Shown here piece after piece: positions 27,077 to 36,682 of a DNA stretch of 64,000 bases. This stretch comes from Methylocystis rosea SV97 (GTDB lineage Bacteria > Pseudomonadota > Alphaproteobacteria > Rhizobiales > Beijerinckiaceae), in contig NZ_KB889964.1 of the NCBI RefSeq assembly GCF_000372845.1, positions 301,447 to 365,446 on the forward strand, read 5' to 3'. The notes under the pieces are model-generated. The model was not told the origin of the DNA. It saw only the letters and a program-made list of their open reading frames with translations, and did not search any database. The position numbers and the translations under genes are program-made. The stretch's first letter is position 1, and each line of letters begins with the position of its first letter.

Positions 27077-27844
27077 CTACGACCCTCCCTCGCCGCACAC
27101 CGGCTTTTTCCAGTAAACGCCGGTCCAATCGATTTGATGGAGTTCGACGGCGAGGCTTCGTGACGACAGAAAATCGGCGACCGCCCGTCGACAGGATTCG
27201 AGATAGCCGTAATCATCAACGATGACAAAGCCTCCAGGAGAAACTTTGTCATAGAGGGCGGTGAGCGCGACATAGGTCGACTCGTACATGTCCCCGTCCA
27301 GCCGCAACACGGCGATGCGTTCGACGGCGGCTCGATCGAGGGTCTCGCTGAAAAAGCCTTCAACGAACTCGAGACGGCTGTCGAGAAGACCAAAGCGCGC
27401 GAAATTCGCCTTCACGGTCTCGAGCGACACTTTCAACGCTTCGTACTGATAATGAGTGTCCCCGGCGTCCATGGGGAAGCGTTCGACATGCGGTCTCGGC
27501 AAGCCTTGGAAGCTGTCGGCCAGCCAGACGCGCCGCGTCGTATCGGCGTGGGCGGCCAGGATCGCGCGCATCAGGATGCCGGCTCCTCCCCGCCAGACGC
27601 CTGCCTCGAACAGATCGCCCGGGATTTCCTCGGCCAACGCCGCCTCGACGAGCGTTTGTATGTTGTCGAGGCGCTTCATGCCGACCATCGTGAGGCCCCA
27701 GGCCGGCCAATCCAGCCCGTTCGTGCGGAGCCGCCGCGATTCGGCGCCGTCATTCTGGGGATCGTAGCGAGGCTCCGCATCGATATAGAGGAGATTGGTC
27801 AGAGTTCGCTTGACGAGATCGAGATACAAATCGCTCGGCGTCAT
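27077..27844 (-). CDS. TylF/MycF-type O-methyltransferase
   Basis: 255 residues. The start MTPSDLYLDLVKRTLTNLLY, the SAM motif GDLFEAGVWRGGAGILMRAI and the strings WLADSFQGLP and LRLDGDMYESTYVALTALYDKVSPGGFVIVDDYG identify the TylF family. The Asp residues of these strings bind Mg2+ in relatives. The characterised members methylate sugars of macrolide antibiotics (macrocin, mycinamicin). Here the surrounding genes suggest a sugar hydroxyl of a surface glycan. It is divergent from the large glycan gene at 28263. Confidence 0.92.
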   Translation of the reverse strand: MTPSDLYLDLVKRTLTNLLYIDAEPRYDPQNDGAESRRLRTNGLDWPAWGLTMVGMKRLDNIQTLVEAALAEEIPGDLFEAGVWRGGAGILMRAILAAHADTTRRVWLADSFQGLPRPHVERFPMDAGDTHYQYEALKVSLETVKANFARFGLLDSRLEFVEGFFSETLDRAAVERIAVLRLDGDMYESTYVALTALYDKVSPGGFVIVDDYGYLESCRRAVADFLSSRSLAVELHQIDWTGVYWKKPVCGEGGS

Positions 27845-28262
27845 AGGGGGCTTCTGTTGGTTGTGCGGCTACACCGTGGCACTTAGAAGATTTCGCATCC
27901 TTCGTCGGAATCCGATGTTGAGAGCTTCGACCGCTTGAATCTGAGTTTCGAATCAGCGCAAACGAATTTTGGGGACACCCCAATGGTCCCGAACGCTAGG
28001 AAAGACCCATACCGGCGCACGCAGCGTTTGATGGTCTTGCGGATGAGTGCATAACGCGGCGCGGGCAAGACTTAAAGCCGGGTGCACGAGGATTCGTGCG
28101 AAAGCGAAAGACGGTGACCGGCCCGGTGTGTGGGGCGTGAAGCTGCCTCCGCTAGTCATCGCCCCGAAGGCTTCGTTGCTCGACCGACGCCACTTTTCCG
28201 ATTTTCCAATTTTGGGGGCTTGGCATGTTCGAGAGGTTCGTCGTAAAAAGTGACGGAATTCT
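27845..28262. other. Gap between divergent genes; no gene recognised
   Basis: 418 bases. Short open frames exist on both strands but none has a plausible ribosome site and recognisable sequence together. The promoters of the TylF gene and the large glycan gene should lie here. Nothing else is clear. Confidence 0.6.
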
Positions 28263-30992
28263 GTGGAGTTACAGATTGTGAAGCGAACCGCGGCCAACAT
28301 GCTTTTACTCGGGTCGATCGCCAAAAAAGCAACCGACGCAATGGCTTTCATTCGTCCGGAGATCCGGAGGCTACGTGGCCTGATTGATTCTCAATATTAT
28401 TACGCCGCATATCCCGACGTGGCCGAGTCAAAAATCGACGCGGCCAAGCATTATCTCGAGAGCGGATGGCGCGAAGGCCGCAATCCGAGCGAAAACTTCA
28501 ACACGATCTGGTATCTTCAGACTTACGAAGACGCCGCGCATAGCGGTGCGAATCCGCTGCTGCATTTCATCAGCTGCTCAGACCGCAACACGCGCTCCGC
28601 GAGGCCCCCAGAAGATGTGGGACCGACCGATTGGATCGGCCAAGCCGCGAAGAACGCTTTGTTGCCGCAGGGGGCACGCCAATTTGCCGCAGGGTATGAT
28701 CTCATTTACCGGTCGAAACTATTCAAGCCGGATTTTTACATATCCCACTATCCCGATGTGCGGGGGGATCCACTCGAACACTTCATTCGATATGGTTGGA
28801 GACTTGGGTACAACCCAAGTCCAGCTTTTAGCACCTCCCGCTACCTGCAGGCCAATGCCGACGTGAGAGACGCGGGCGCCAACCCGCTCATCCATTACTT
28901 AAATTTCGGCGCACGCGAGGGCCGGGACCCTAAGCCAGGGCTCTCCTCATTGAGCCGCAGTCCAAGGGTGCGCCACGCGGGAGGGGCGAACCTGGAGTCG
29001 AAACGCGCAATCGAGAGAGCATCCGATCCCTATTTCTCTCTTTATAAGGAGCAGGTGAGCGTCGCTATGGGTGGCCGCGACCCAAGCTACGCTCCGCTGG
29101 CGGCGAAGGCGATCAGCGTTCCGCCGAACGATCCATCGATTTTGGCCTTTTATCTTCCGCAGTTTCATCCGATCCCGGAAAATGACCGGTGGTGGGGCAA
29201 GGGCTTCACCGAATGGAGGGGCGTTTCCAAGGCGGTCCCCCAGTTCAGCGGACAATATCAGCCCCGGCTGCCGGGCGAACTAGGCTTTTACGACCTGCGC
29301 GTGCCCGACGTCATGGCGCGTCAGATCGAATTGGCGAAGCTTTATGGCGTTTCCGGATTTTGTTTCCACTATTACTGGTTCGACGGCCACAGGCTGCTCG
29401 AGAAGCCGATCGAATTTCTGCTCTCGCAACAAGCCGAAGAGTTCGATTTCCCCTTCTGTTTGTGTTGGGCCAACGAGAACTGGACTCGGCGTTGGGATGG
29501 AGCCGAAAAAGATATCCTGATGAAACAGAACCACACGCCGGAAGACCATGCCCGCGTGTTCAACGATCTGTACCGTTTCATGAGAGATCCTCGGTATATC
29601 CGAGTCGATGGAAAGCCGATGATTGTGATCTACCGGCCGACCATTATTCCAGACGTTGAGAACATGGTCCAGATTTGGCGAGATTTAGCTGCGCAAGCTG
29701 GTTTGCCGGGTCTTTATCTGGTCGCCACGACTGCATTCGGTTTCGACCATCCAGAAGACATCGGCTTCGACGCGGTTTGTCAATTTCCGCCTCATGCGGT
29801 GGCCGTTCGTGAAATCAACAACACGGTGGAACTGTTGAACCCCGACTTCAGGGGCAAGGTGTACGACTATGGCGAAGCCGTCGACGCTTACCTTAAATTA
29901 CTGGAAAAGCTTGGCTGCGAAAAACGCCCGCGAGAGTATTTCGCTGGCGTGATGATGGGCTGGGACAATGAAGCGCGCAAACCTTCCCAGGGTCACACCT
30001 TCCATGGCGCCACCCCAAGGAAATTCCATCGCTGGCTCCAAGGGACGACCGAGTGGTCGAAAAAAAACAACGCCGAAGGCCAACGCTTCGTCTTCATCAA
30101 CGCTTGGAACGAATGGGCGGAAGGCACCTACCTCGAACCCGACCGCAAATTTGGCTACGGCTATCTCGCGGCCGTGGCCAATGTTCGCGCCGAGGGGCTC
30201 TCGAACGAGGCGGCGCTCTCATCGTTGGCGCGTCGCGTGGCCGCGAAAAGAACAAAGAAGGCCAAAATCGTACTGTGCATTCACGTTTTTTATGAGGATC
30301 TGATCGAGGAATTCGCCGCCGCAGTCAACGCAGCGAGGAAAGTTGCTCGAATGGATGTCATCGCGTCAATCCCTAATAGCTGGGATGAGGCCGCAGCAAG
30401 GAAATTGATCGACCTCCTCGATCCCGTCAGGGTCGTCGTCTCGGAAAATAAAGGCCGCGACATATGGCCATTCCTCCAGGCTTTGCGAATCGCCGACGGG
30501 CTCGGGTATGAGATCGGCTGCAAGCTGCACTCCAAGAAATCCACGCACCTTTCGGCCGGCCACCAGTGGCGTCGAGGCCTCCTGGACGGACTGATCGGTC
30601 GTCCTGACTCCGTCAAGGCGGCTTTGGCCGCCTTTGCAGCCAACCAAAAGGTCGGCCTCGTCGCGCCAACCGAGGCGATGTTCTCCATCAGAGATCCAGT
30701 CGGCATGCGCGACAACAAAATTAATGTCGAGACGATTTTATCGAAAGCTGGGCTTGAAGGATTCCCGCTTCGCGATTTCGTCGCGGGGAGCATGTTCTGG
30801 TTCCGGTTGTCGGCGATGAAAAAAGTTGCCGATTTGCCTTACGAAGGCGCCGAATTTGGGCCAGAACTCGGCGCCATCGACGGGACCTTCGCTCACGCTT
30901 TCGAGCGCCTGTTCCCGACGCTCGTCGCCGCAAATGGCTTCACAATCGCGAACTACGCCAGCACTTCCACGTCCGCGGCTGCCCCCTATTAA
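28263..30992 (+). CDS. WbsX/GH99-like and RgpF-like fusion protein of glycan synthesis
   Basis: 909 residues counted from a GTG; the start is uncertain, with another GTG at 28278 and an ATG near 28302. Residues about 45-230 contain repeated units of the form YPDV...HYLESGWREGRNPS (four partial copies). Residues about 290-640 are a WbsX domain, a relative of glycoside hydrolase family 99: FYLPQFHPIPENDRWWGKGFTEW, CLCWANENWTRRWDG and INAWNEWAEGTYLEPD. Residues about 665-900 are a rhamnan synthesis F (RgpF) domain: LCIHVFYEDL, NKGRDIWPFL, KLHSKKS. WbsX and RgpF domains occur in O-antigen and rhamnan clusters. The gene begins a plus-strand run with four methyltransferase genes. Confidence 0.85.
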   Translation: MELQIVKRTAANMLLLGSIAKKATDAMAFIRPEIRRLRGLIDSQYYYAAYPDVAESKIDAAKHYLESGWREGRNPSENFNTIWYLQTYEDAAHSGANPLLHFISCSDRNTRSARPPEDVGPTDWIGQAAKNALLPQGARQFAAGYDLIYRSKLFKPDFYISHYPDVRGDPLEHFIRYGWRLGYNPSPAFSTSRYLQANADVRDAGANPLIHYLNFGAREGRDPKPGLSSLSRSPRVRHAGGANLESKRAIERASDPYFSLYKEQVSVAMGGRDPSYAPLAAKAISVPPNDPSILAFYLPQFHPIPENDRWWGKGFTEWRGVSKAVPQFSGQYQPRLPGELGFYDLRVPDVMARQIELAKLYGVSGFCFHYYWFDGHRLLEKPIEFLLSQQAEEFDFPFCLCWANENWTRRWDGAEKDILMKQNHTPEDHARVFNDLYRFMRDPRYIRVDGKPMIVIYRPTIIPDVENMVQIWRDLAAQAGLPGLYLVATTAFGFDHPEDIGFDAVCQFPPHAVAVREINNTVELLNPDFRGKVYDYGEAVDAYLKLLEKLGCEKRPREYFAGVMMGWDNEARKPSQGHTFHGATPRKFHRWLQGTTEWSKKNNAEGQRFVFINAWNEWAEGTYLEPDRKFGYGYLAAVANVRAEGLSNEAALSSLARRVAAKRTKKAKIVLCIHVFYEDLIEEFAAAVNAARKVARMDVIASIPNSWDEAAARKLIDLLDPVRVVVSENKGRDIWPFLQALRIADGLGYEIGCKLHSKKSTHLSAGHQWRRGLLDGLIGRPDSVKAALAAFAANQKVGLVAPTEAMFSIRDPVGMRDNKINVETILSKAGLEGFPLRDFVAGSMFWFRLSAMKKVADLPYEGAEFGPELGAIDGTFAHAFERLFPTLVAANGFTIANYASTSTSAAAPY

Positions 30993-31018
30993 CGCGTATT
31001 CTCCGAAGGAAAATTAGG

Positions 31019-31867
31019 ATGCTCCCTCCTGCAAAAGCTCTGTTTAATCTTGCCGACGACGAGGCCTGGCTCAAAGTTCTCATCGATAGCGTGTACGAAC
31101 CAAACATCAATGGCGTGGCAATGCCGCGCTTCCCGCATGCCCGCACCCAGGAAGGCTGGGTAGGGTCGTCCGACGAACACGCTCTTCGAGAAGGTTTCAA
31201 CTTCTACAAATATGTAAAAGGATATGCAGAAGCCCTCGGCAATCCGCTTCACGCGGGAACGCAGCTCTTGGATTTTGGCTGCGGCTGGGGGCGCTATATG
31301 CGTTTGTTCTGGAACGACGTCGCCGAAACCGGATTGCATGGCGTCGACATCGATTCGGAGATCCTTTCGCTATGTCGCATGCTCGGAGTTCCCGGCACCT
31401 ACAAACTCATCGAGCCGCGCGGCGCGCTTCCTTTCCCGGACAATTCCTTCGACGTGGTCATCGCCTATTCGGTGTTCAGCCATTTGCCAGAACCGATCGC
31501 AACGCACTGGATGTCAGAACTGAGCCGCGTGTCGCGCAGCGGCTGCGTCCTTGCTTACACTGCCGAACCTCGCCGCTTCTTACAATTCATCAGTGAGATT
31601 CCGGAACGTCCGGAATCTGAGTGGCATGCCGCTCTCTCCCGCTTCAAACCCAAAGTGTCAGAACTGCTGAGGGAGTTTGACGCGGGGCGCTTCTGTTACA
31701 TGCCGACCTCGGGCGGCGGAGACTACATGACCGCCGATGTCTACGGCGACGCCGCCATTCCCGAAAGCTTCATAAAATCGCAATGGGAGAAGTATTTCCG
31801 GCTTTGGGCGTATATCGATGATCCGAACCAGTTCTGGCAAGCGCTCGTCATAGCGCAGAAGGCCTGA
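31019..31867 (+). CDS. Class I SAM-dependent methyltransferase (paralogue A)
   Basis: 282 residues, starting 26 bases after the preceding gene, with AAGGAAAATTAGG upstream of the ATG. Motif I is LLDFGCGWGRYMRLF, followed by LHGVDIDSEILSLCRMLGVPG and LPFPDNSFDVVIAYSVFSHLPE. The N-terminal 80 residues and the C-terminus (YMTADVYGDAAIPESFI) are closely similar to the protein encoded at 34184, so the two are paralogues separated by two other methyltransferase genes. The substrate is unknown, probably a sugar residue of the same glycan. Confidence 0.9.
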   Translation: MLPPAKALFNLADDEAWLKVLIDSVYEPNINGVAMPRFPHARTQEGWVGSSDEHALREGFNFYKYVKGYAEALGNPLHAGTQLLDFGCGWGRYMRLFWNDVAETGLHGVDIDSEILSLCRMLGVPGTYKLIEPRGALPFPDNSFDVVIAYSVFSHLPEPIATHWMSELSRVSRSGCVLAYTAEPRRFLQFISEIPERPESEWHAALSRFKPKVSELLREFDAGRFCYMPTSGGGDYMTADVYGDAAIPESFIKSQWEKYFRLWAYIDDPNQFWQALVIAQKA

Positions 31868-31928
31868 CGGCTTTCGTCTGCCGCGCTGAGCGGACTTTTC
31901 TAGGGTGTATCGACAGGAGGCGGTAGCT

Positions 31929-33053
31929 TTGAACGAGCTTAGTCACAAATCCGTGCGCACGCAGACAATCGATCCGATCGTTTTCGTGCCCAATTCAGAC
32001 CTCTATGAGGTGACCGAAGCGCCTTTCTTATGGAACGTCAATAGTGTTGTTCTATCGGAGGACAAGACGACGATCGCCGGCTGGAGTCTTCCTCATTGGG
32101 GCTGGGTGGAAAATACGCACATTGTCGTGAACGGTCGGCCATTTGTCCCGGAGCGGCTCGCGCCGAGCGGCGTCTATGCGGAGCTTTATCCTTGGCACCC
32201 CAATGCCGCGTTATCGGCGTTTACGATCGATATTTTGCACTCGGAACACGATATCCGCAAGGAGCGGGAGATCACGATCGAGTCGCGCGCGATTTTGAAT
32301 CCCCTGAAGGAACGAGGCTACACACTCGACCTTCTTTTGAGTGACCTCTCGTTCGCAGGTCCGCCGCCGGACGTCGCCGCCAGGATCGGCGCCGAGAACT
32401 TGCTGCATTACGTGATGTTCGGCCGCGCCATCTTTCGCGGTTTCGAAAAGGCGATGAAGAAAAACTTCAAGAAGACGTTTGCGGATTTTCCGACAATCCT
32501 CGATTGGGGCTGCGGCTCGGCGCGCGTCGCTCGCCACGTTGTTGCAGATCTGGGCGCGAATTCAACGCTCGTTGGTTTCGATATCGACTCTTTCGCCGTG
32601 GAGTGGGCCAACGTTAATGTCGGGCCGCACTTCAAAGCATGTGGCGCCAAGCCTCCGCTCGATCAGCCTGCAAATTCTGTTGATCTAATCTATGCGTATT
32701 CGGTTTTCAGCCATCTGGCCGAAGACAACATGACGATATGGCTCGCCGAGCTTGCGCGCGTATTGAAACCCGGCGGCGTTGGGCTTTTCACCGTTTTATC
32801 CGACAATGCGATGATCGCGCTTCATGCGGGGATGCCTCGCGCGACTCTCGAGGCATGGAGGGAGCAGGGAATTTACGATTCCGCGCAAAACAATCAGCTC
32901 GAGAGCATCGGAGTGTCCGGCGACTATTACCGCAATGTCTGGCTGACGCGGTCATTTATCGAAAAGAAACTCGGGGACGAGTTCGAACTCGTCGACTTCA
33001 TCGGGTGCTTCCATTTCTATCAGGACTTGGTGGTGGTGCGGCGCCGTAAGTGA
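31929..33053 (+). CDS. Methyltransferase with an N-terminal beta-rich domain
   Basis: About 374 residues. I chose the TTG at 31929 because a perfect AGGAGG lies eight bases upstream; a GTG at 31905 also keeps the frame but the ribosome site would then be inside the gene. Residues about 30-150 are a beta-rich region without catalytic motif (PLWNVNSVVLSEDKTTIAGWSL-like strands), possibly for substrate binding. The SAM domain begins at about 185: TILDWGCGSARVARHVV, STLVGFDIDSFAVEW, and VDLIYAYSVFSHL. The C-terminus has GDYYRNVWLTRSFIEKKLG. It is 61 bases from the preceding gene, same strand. The substrate is unknown. Confidence 0.85.
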   Translation: MNELSHKSVRTQTIDPIVFVPNSDLYEVTEAPFLWNVNSVVLSEDKTTIAGWSLPHWGWVENTHIVVNGRPFVPERLAPSGVYAELYPWHPNAALSAFTIDILHSEHDIRKEREITIESRAILNPLKERGYTLDLLLSDLSFAGPPPDVAARIGAENLLHYVMFGRAIFRGFEKAMKKNFKKTFADFPTILDWGCGSARVARHVVADLGANSTLVGFDIDSFAVEWANVNVGPHFKACGAKPPLDQPANSVDLIYAYSVFSHLAEDNMTIWLAELARVLKPGGVGLFTVLSDNAMIALHAGMPRATLEAWREQGIYDSAQNNQLESIGVSGDYYRNVWLTRSFIEKKLGDEFELVDFIGCFHFYQDLVVVRRRK

Positions 33054-33144
33054 GACAGCCGACGGTATCGACATACGATGTGTTGCGAGTAGGATGACCT
33101 CATCCGCGGCGTCGGCGGTCTTTATTTCGAGACGGAGCGTTATA

Positions 33145-34047
33145 ATGAACACTTTAGGTGGAACTGACGCGGCAGGAGAATCTGACGCGCCTACACCGAG
33201 GCGATCTGACATGTCGGACGTGGAGAAGGCAGACGCCGCGGCTGCAGCCGAAGACGTTTCTCTGAGCGACTCGACAACGGCCCATACGCCGGCGGCGCCT
33301 CCGCCGCAGGAAGCGGAGGCCCCGGCGTTCCAATATGAATTCGCGGGTCATTGTCCCTGTTGCGACACGGATCAGCTTTTTCGGGCTTATTCGGAATGGT
33401 TTCGCGATTCGCTCGTATGCTGGAACTGTATGTCCACGGTTCGGGAGCGCGCGGTGGCTCTCGTCATGAATGAAACGCTACCAAATTGGCGCCATCTCGC
33501 TATTCACCAGTCGTCGCCCTCGGAACGGGGAATTTCACTGCGTTTGCGGGAGTGCGCTCCAAACTATATCTCGTCTCAATATTATCCGGATCAACCGCTA
33601 GGTGAGAACATTGGCGGTTACAGAAACGAGGATCTCGAAAATCAGACGTTTGGCGACTGTGTCTTCGACCTTGTCGTGACGCTCGACGTCATGGAGCATG
33701 TATTTCATCCAGAGAAAGCATATTCCGAAGTCTACCGGACGCTCAAGCCGGGCGGATATTACATACATACGTTCCCGATTCAAAAATGGCGGGCGGAGGC
33801 AGCCGCTTGCACCGCGCGCTTGACCCCAGATGGGCAAGTCGAACATCTAATCGAGACACCCGAATATCATGGCAATCCGATTAGCGACAAAGGATCATTG
33901 GTCACATTCTATTACGGTTACGATATCAGCAAGCAAATTGCCGAGTGGGCTCCATTCGACGTGCGCATTATTCGATTTTGGGATCAGTATCATGGAGTTA
34001 TCGGCGAATACACCGACGTGACGGTTTGCAGAAAGCCTCTGATTTAG
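33145..34047 (+). CDS. Methyltransferase with N-terminal Cys4 motif
   Basis: About 300 residues from the ATG at 33145, which has a GACGGAG upstream; a longer frame starts at 33094. Residues about 1-65 are low-complexity (Ala, Asp, Pro, Ser). A CPCC...CWNC pair at about residues 70-95 looks like a zinc ribbon. The methyltransferase part lacks a strong GxGxG but keeps FDLVVTLDVMEHVFHPEKAYSEVYRTLKPGGYYIHTFP, the motif II-III region of the SAM fold. This zinc-plus-methyltransferase layout resembles small-molecule or sugar methyltransferases in polysaccharide clusters. The function is inferred. Confidence 0.75.
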   Translation: MNTLGGTDAAGESDAPTPRRSDMSDVEKADAAAAAEDVSLSDSTTAHTPAAPPPQEAEAPAFQYEFAGHCPCCDTDQLFRAYSEWFRDSLVCWNCMSTVRERAVALVMNETLPNWRHLAIHQSSPSERGISLRLRECAPNYISSQYYPDQPLGENIGGYRNEDLENQTFGDCVFDLVVTLDVMEHVFHPEKAYSEVYRTLKPGGYYIHTFPIQKWRAEAAACTARLTPDGQVEHLIETPEYHGNPISDKGSLVTFYYGYDISKQIAEWAPFDVRIIRFWDQYHGVIGEYTDVTVCRKPLI

Positions 34048-34183
34048 GTATGCATGGAAATTCCATATGAATGTTCCTCGGTAGTCGCGCGGCTGGCGAT
34101 TTCGCCTTGGCCGGATTCGCGGCGAAACCGGCGGAACGGTTCACCGTCGACATAAACCTGTCCGGCAGCGCAAGGGCGATCGA

Positions 34184-35023
34184 ATGTCCATCACCGATAA
34201 ATTTTCCGGAGTATCGAAAGACGCTTGGCTTTCGCTGCTTCAGCGCAGCGTGCGTGAACCTTATATCGATGGAGTCGAGTTCCCGCGGTTTCCGCACTCG
34301 TCGATCCAGATGGGTTACAATGGCGCCGTTGACGAGGAGTCGATGTCGCGCGCCCATGCCTTCTGGGAATACGCGGAGGAGTATTCCCGCGCGTCCGGCA
34401 GACCGTTAGGTAAAGACTCGCGTGTTCTCGACATCGGGTGTGGCTGGGGTCGGATCACCCGGACCTTCGCGCGCGACGTTCCAGCGGAAAATCTCTATGG
34501 AGTCGACATAGACCCGAACGCGATAACGCTGTGCCGGTATCTTGGCGTGCCGGGTCAATTTACCTTGACCGAGGCGGGGGCTGGCTTGCCGTTTCCCGAC
34601 GGCTATTTCAATGTGATCTCGGCGCTTTCGGTGTTTACTCACCTCCCAGAGACGGTGGCGACGAACCTCATAGCCGAAATGTATCGGGTCGCGGCGCCGG
34701 GCTGTATTTTCGTTTTCACTGTGGAAGACGATTCATTTCTCGACTATCTCGAAATTCCCGACATCGAATCCCGCAGCGAACGTTGGCGCCTGCTGTCTCA
34801 ATACAAGCCCCGGCTTTCCAGCCTTCGCGCAAGTTTTGCCGCGGGGGAATACTTATATCTAACGACTGTCGATGAAGGGGTTCGGACAGCGGACGTCTAT
34901 GGAGATGCGCTGGTTCCGAAGGTTTGGATCGAAAAGGCGTGGTCGAAATATTTTCGCTTATTGAAGCTCGCTCCAAGCGCGCCGCCGGTCTATCAAGCCG
35001 TCGTCGTCGGAATTCGCGATTGA
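34184..35023 (+). CDS. Class I SAM-dependent methyltransferase (paralogue B)
   Basis: 279 residues. VLDIGCGWGRITRTFA and LYGVDIDPNAITLCRYLGVPG form the SAM site; LPFPDGYFNVISALSVFTHLPE follows. Alignment by eye with the 31019 protein is continuous from the N-terminus (AWLxLL...EPxIxGVxxPRFPH) to the end (TADVYGDALVPKVWIE), giving a clear duplication. It begins 137 bases after the preceding gene. An eroded transposase follows directly, so this gene marks the end of the plus-strand run. Confidence 0.9.
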   Translation: MSITDKFSGVSKDAWLSLLQRSVREPYIDGVEFPRFPHSSIQMGYNGAVDEESMSRAHAFWEYAEEYSRASGRPLGKDSRVLDIGCGWGRITRTFARDVPAENLYGVDIDPNAITLCRYLGVPGQFTLTEAGAGLPFPDGYFNVISALSVFTHLPETVATNLIAEMYRVAAPGCIFVFTVEDDSFLDYLEIPDIESRSERWRLLSQYKPRLSSLRASFAAGEYLYLTTVDEGVRTADVYGDALVPKVWIEKAWSKYFRLLKLAPSAPPVYQAVVVGIRD

Positions 35024-35029
35024 AGAGCG

Positions 35030-35450
35030 TGTTCACGCACACATCGTTTATGTGCTCAAGTCAGGCGGTCGCTGGATCGAGTGGCTGACGGACTATGGGC
35101 CCGAGAAGACGCTCTACAATCGTTATGTGCGCTGGGCGGCAAAAAAGGCGTCAGGGGTCGATCTTTCCACGCGGGGGCGCTAGCTGGCGGGCCCCCGGCG
35201 GAGGTTCTCATCGACTCCTTGGCAGTGAAAGCGCATCGCTCGGCAAGGCGGCAAGGGGGAGAAAAATCACGCCATCGGGCGCTCGCGTGGCGTAAGCCCG
35301 ACGAAAGTCCATGCGTTGACCGATGCGCAATGTCGCCCGATCGCCTTCCTGCTCACCGGCGGGAACGTCACCGATTGCTTGGCCGGCGCCGCATTTCCTG
35401 CGCGGCTTCCCTTCCATAGAAAAGATCGCACCATCAAATCCCGGGATCAA
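35030..35450 (+). pseudogene. Degraded IS5/IS427-type transposase
   Basis: Pieces in different frames match the familiar transposase order. First comes IVYVLKSGGRWIEWLTDYGPEKTLYNRYVRW, ending in a stop near 35183. Then DSLAVKAHRSA, and after a frameshift GRSRGVSPTKVHALTDAQ and RPIAFLLTGGNVTDCLAGA. The N-terminal start and C-terminal catalytic end are missing. Inverted repeats are not recognisable. It is not related to the intact element at 17846. I read it as an old, inactivated insertion inside the island. Confidence 0.75.
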
Positions 35451-35466
35451 ACAACCAATATTTGAT

Positions 35467-35745
35467 CTAGTCGCCATTCCCGCCGTCGCCATCCGGCGGC
35501 CAGACTCCGCCAAGGCGGCTCGCATACCAAAGCCACAGCGCCGCCGCGACGAGCGCGAGCGCTGCGACGGCCTTGGGGTCAATAGCGACTGCCCGCGTCT
35601 CGCGCGCGGCGCGAGGCGCTTCGCCGACGACAAAGAGCTGCGCTCCTGCGCCGCGGCGCCGATGCGCGCCAGGGGGCTGTGCTGAATGAGCACGCTGCCC
35701 GTCAGCGGCGCCACTTCGGCGGAGCGTCGACGCCGCCGGATCAGA
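35467..35745 (-). pseudogene. Frameshifted remnant resembling an HMA-type metal-binding membrane protein
   Basis: One minus-strand frame reads EVAPLTGSVLIQHSPLARIGAAAQE, like the second half of a heavy-metal-associated (HMA_2-like) domain. The next frame continues with QLFVVGEAPRAARETRAV and a hydrophobic stretch (AVAALALVAAALWLWYA), ending in a stop at 35467. A single frameshift near 35640 would join them. No start is seen before the FkbM gene's stop. The domain assignment is from pattern recall only. Confidence 0.35.
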
Positions 35746-36528
35746 TCACCCGCGCCGCGCCACGAATGGCGTGCGCCACCAGGCCGCTCTGTCCTTCTTT
35801 GCGGCCTTCTTGCGTTTGGCTTCCAGGGCCAGCCCCATCTGCATCATTCGGTCGACGTAAAAATCGTCGAACACGTTGGGCGGAACAGCAAAATGCTCTT
35901 GCAGGTCGGCGTGTTCGCGCGCGACATAAAAGCGGTTGAGTCCATCGAAGTAGGCAAACACATAATCGGACCGCAAAATATGCGGTTCCCACGAACTGTG
36001 TGACTCTGTCCTGGCGACGCCCGGCGCCACGGATTCAACCAGTATGATCCACGGCCGAAACCGGCGAAGGTCAAACTCTACGATGACGTCTCGCTCAGAT
36101 CCTTCGCAGTCGATCTTGAGAAAATGCACTGTGGACGGCGCCTGCTCCTCAAAAATACTGTTGAGTGTGCGCACCTCTACTTGCATCTCCTCCTGTTCGA
36201 AGCCGAGCGGCGCATGCGACGCCGCCACCTTGGCGTCGAGGCTGGACATGCCGGTATCGTGGACGAGCGTCATGGTCGCCTGACTCGCGCGCGCGCCGAC
36301 CGCGACCGATAGATTGACGTCGCGCGGACGCCGCTCCTGCAATCGCCTGAAATAATAAGGATTTGGCTCGACATTGACCCCGCGCCACCCACGTTCGTAG
36401 AAATGCCGCGTCACGGATTCGAGGTCCGGGTCCCATGCGCCAACATCAACATAGACGCCTTCCGCGAGATCCGCGAAGGCGCGTGCGAGCATGACGTCTT
36501 CGAAATTTTGAGCGTAGGAGATCCACAT
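35746..36528 (-). CDS. FkbM-family methyltransferase
   Basis: About 260 residues. I chose the ATG at 36528 because an AAGGG lies at the right distance; a TTG five codons upstream is also possible. The FkbM core is VYVDVGAWDPDLESVTRHFYERGWRGVNVEPNP (split here for reading), then LKIDCEGSERDVIVEFDLRRFRPWIILVE. The C-terminus after about residue 200 is helical and ends in a basic tail (EAKRKKAAKKDRAAWW). FkbM-type enzymes methylate sugars, and several act on glycosyl residues in polysaccharide clusters. It is convergent with the degraded elements to its left. Confidence 0.9.
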   Translation of the reverse strand: MWISYAQNFEDVMLARAFADLAEGVYVDVGAWDPDLESVTRHFYERGWRGVNVEPNPYYFRRLQERRPRDVNLSVAVGARASQATMTLVHDTGMSSLDAKVAASHAPLGFEQEEMQVEVRTLNSIFEEQAPSTVHFLKIDCEGSERDVIVEFDLRRFRPWIILVESVAPGVARTESHSSWEPHILRSDYVFAYFDGLNRFYVAREHADLQEHFAVPPNVFDDFYVDRMMQMGLALEAKRKKAAKKDRAAWWRTPFVARRG

Positions 36529-36682
36529 GTCGGCGCCCTTCAACTCTCGGTGCTATTCGCTTTGTGCGCGCGAATGTGAGCGGCGCCAGCGCATTGTTAA
36601 TTGGCGAAACCACGTTTAGTCTCATGGCTGATGTGGTTGGAGTTCTTTTGCACGAGCCAGGCACAATTGGAAAGGGCTTTTG

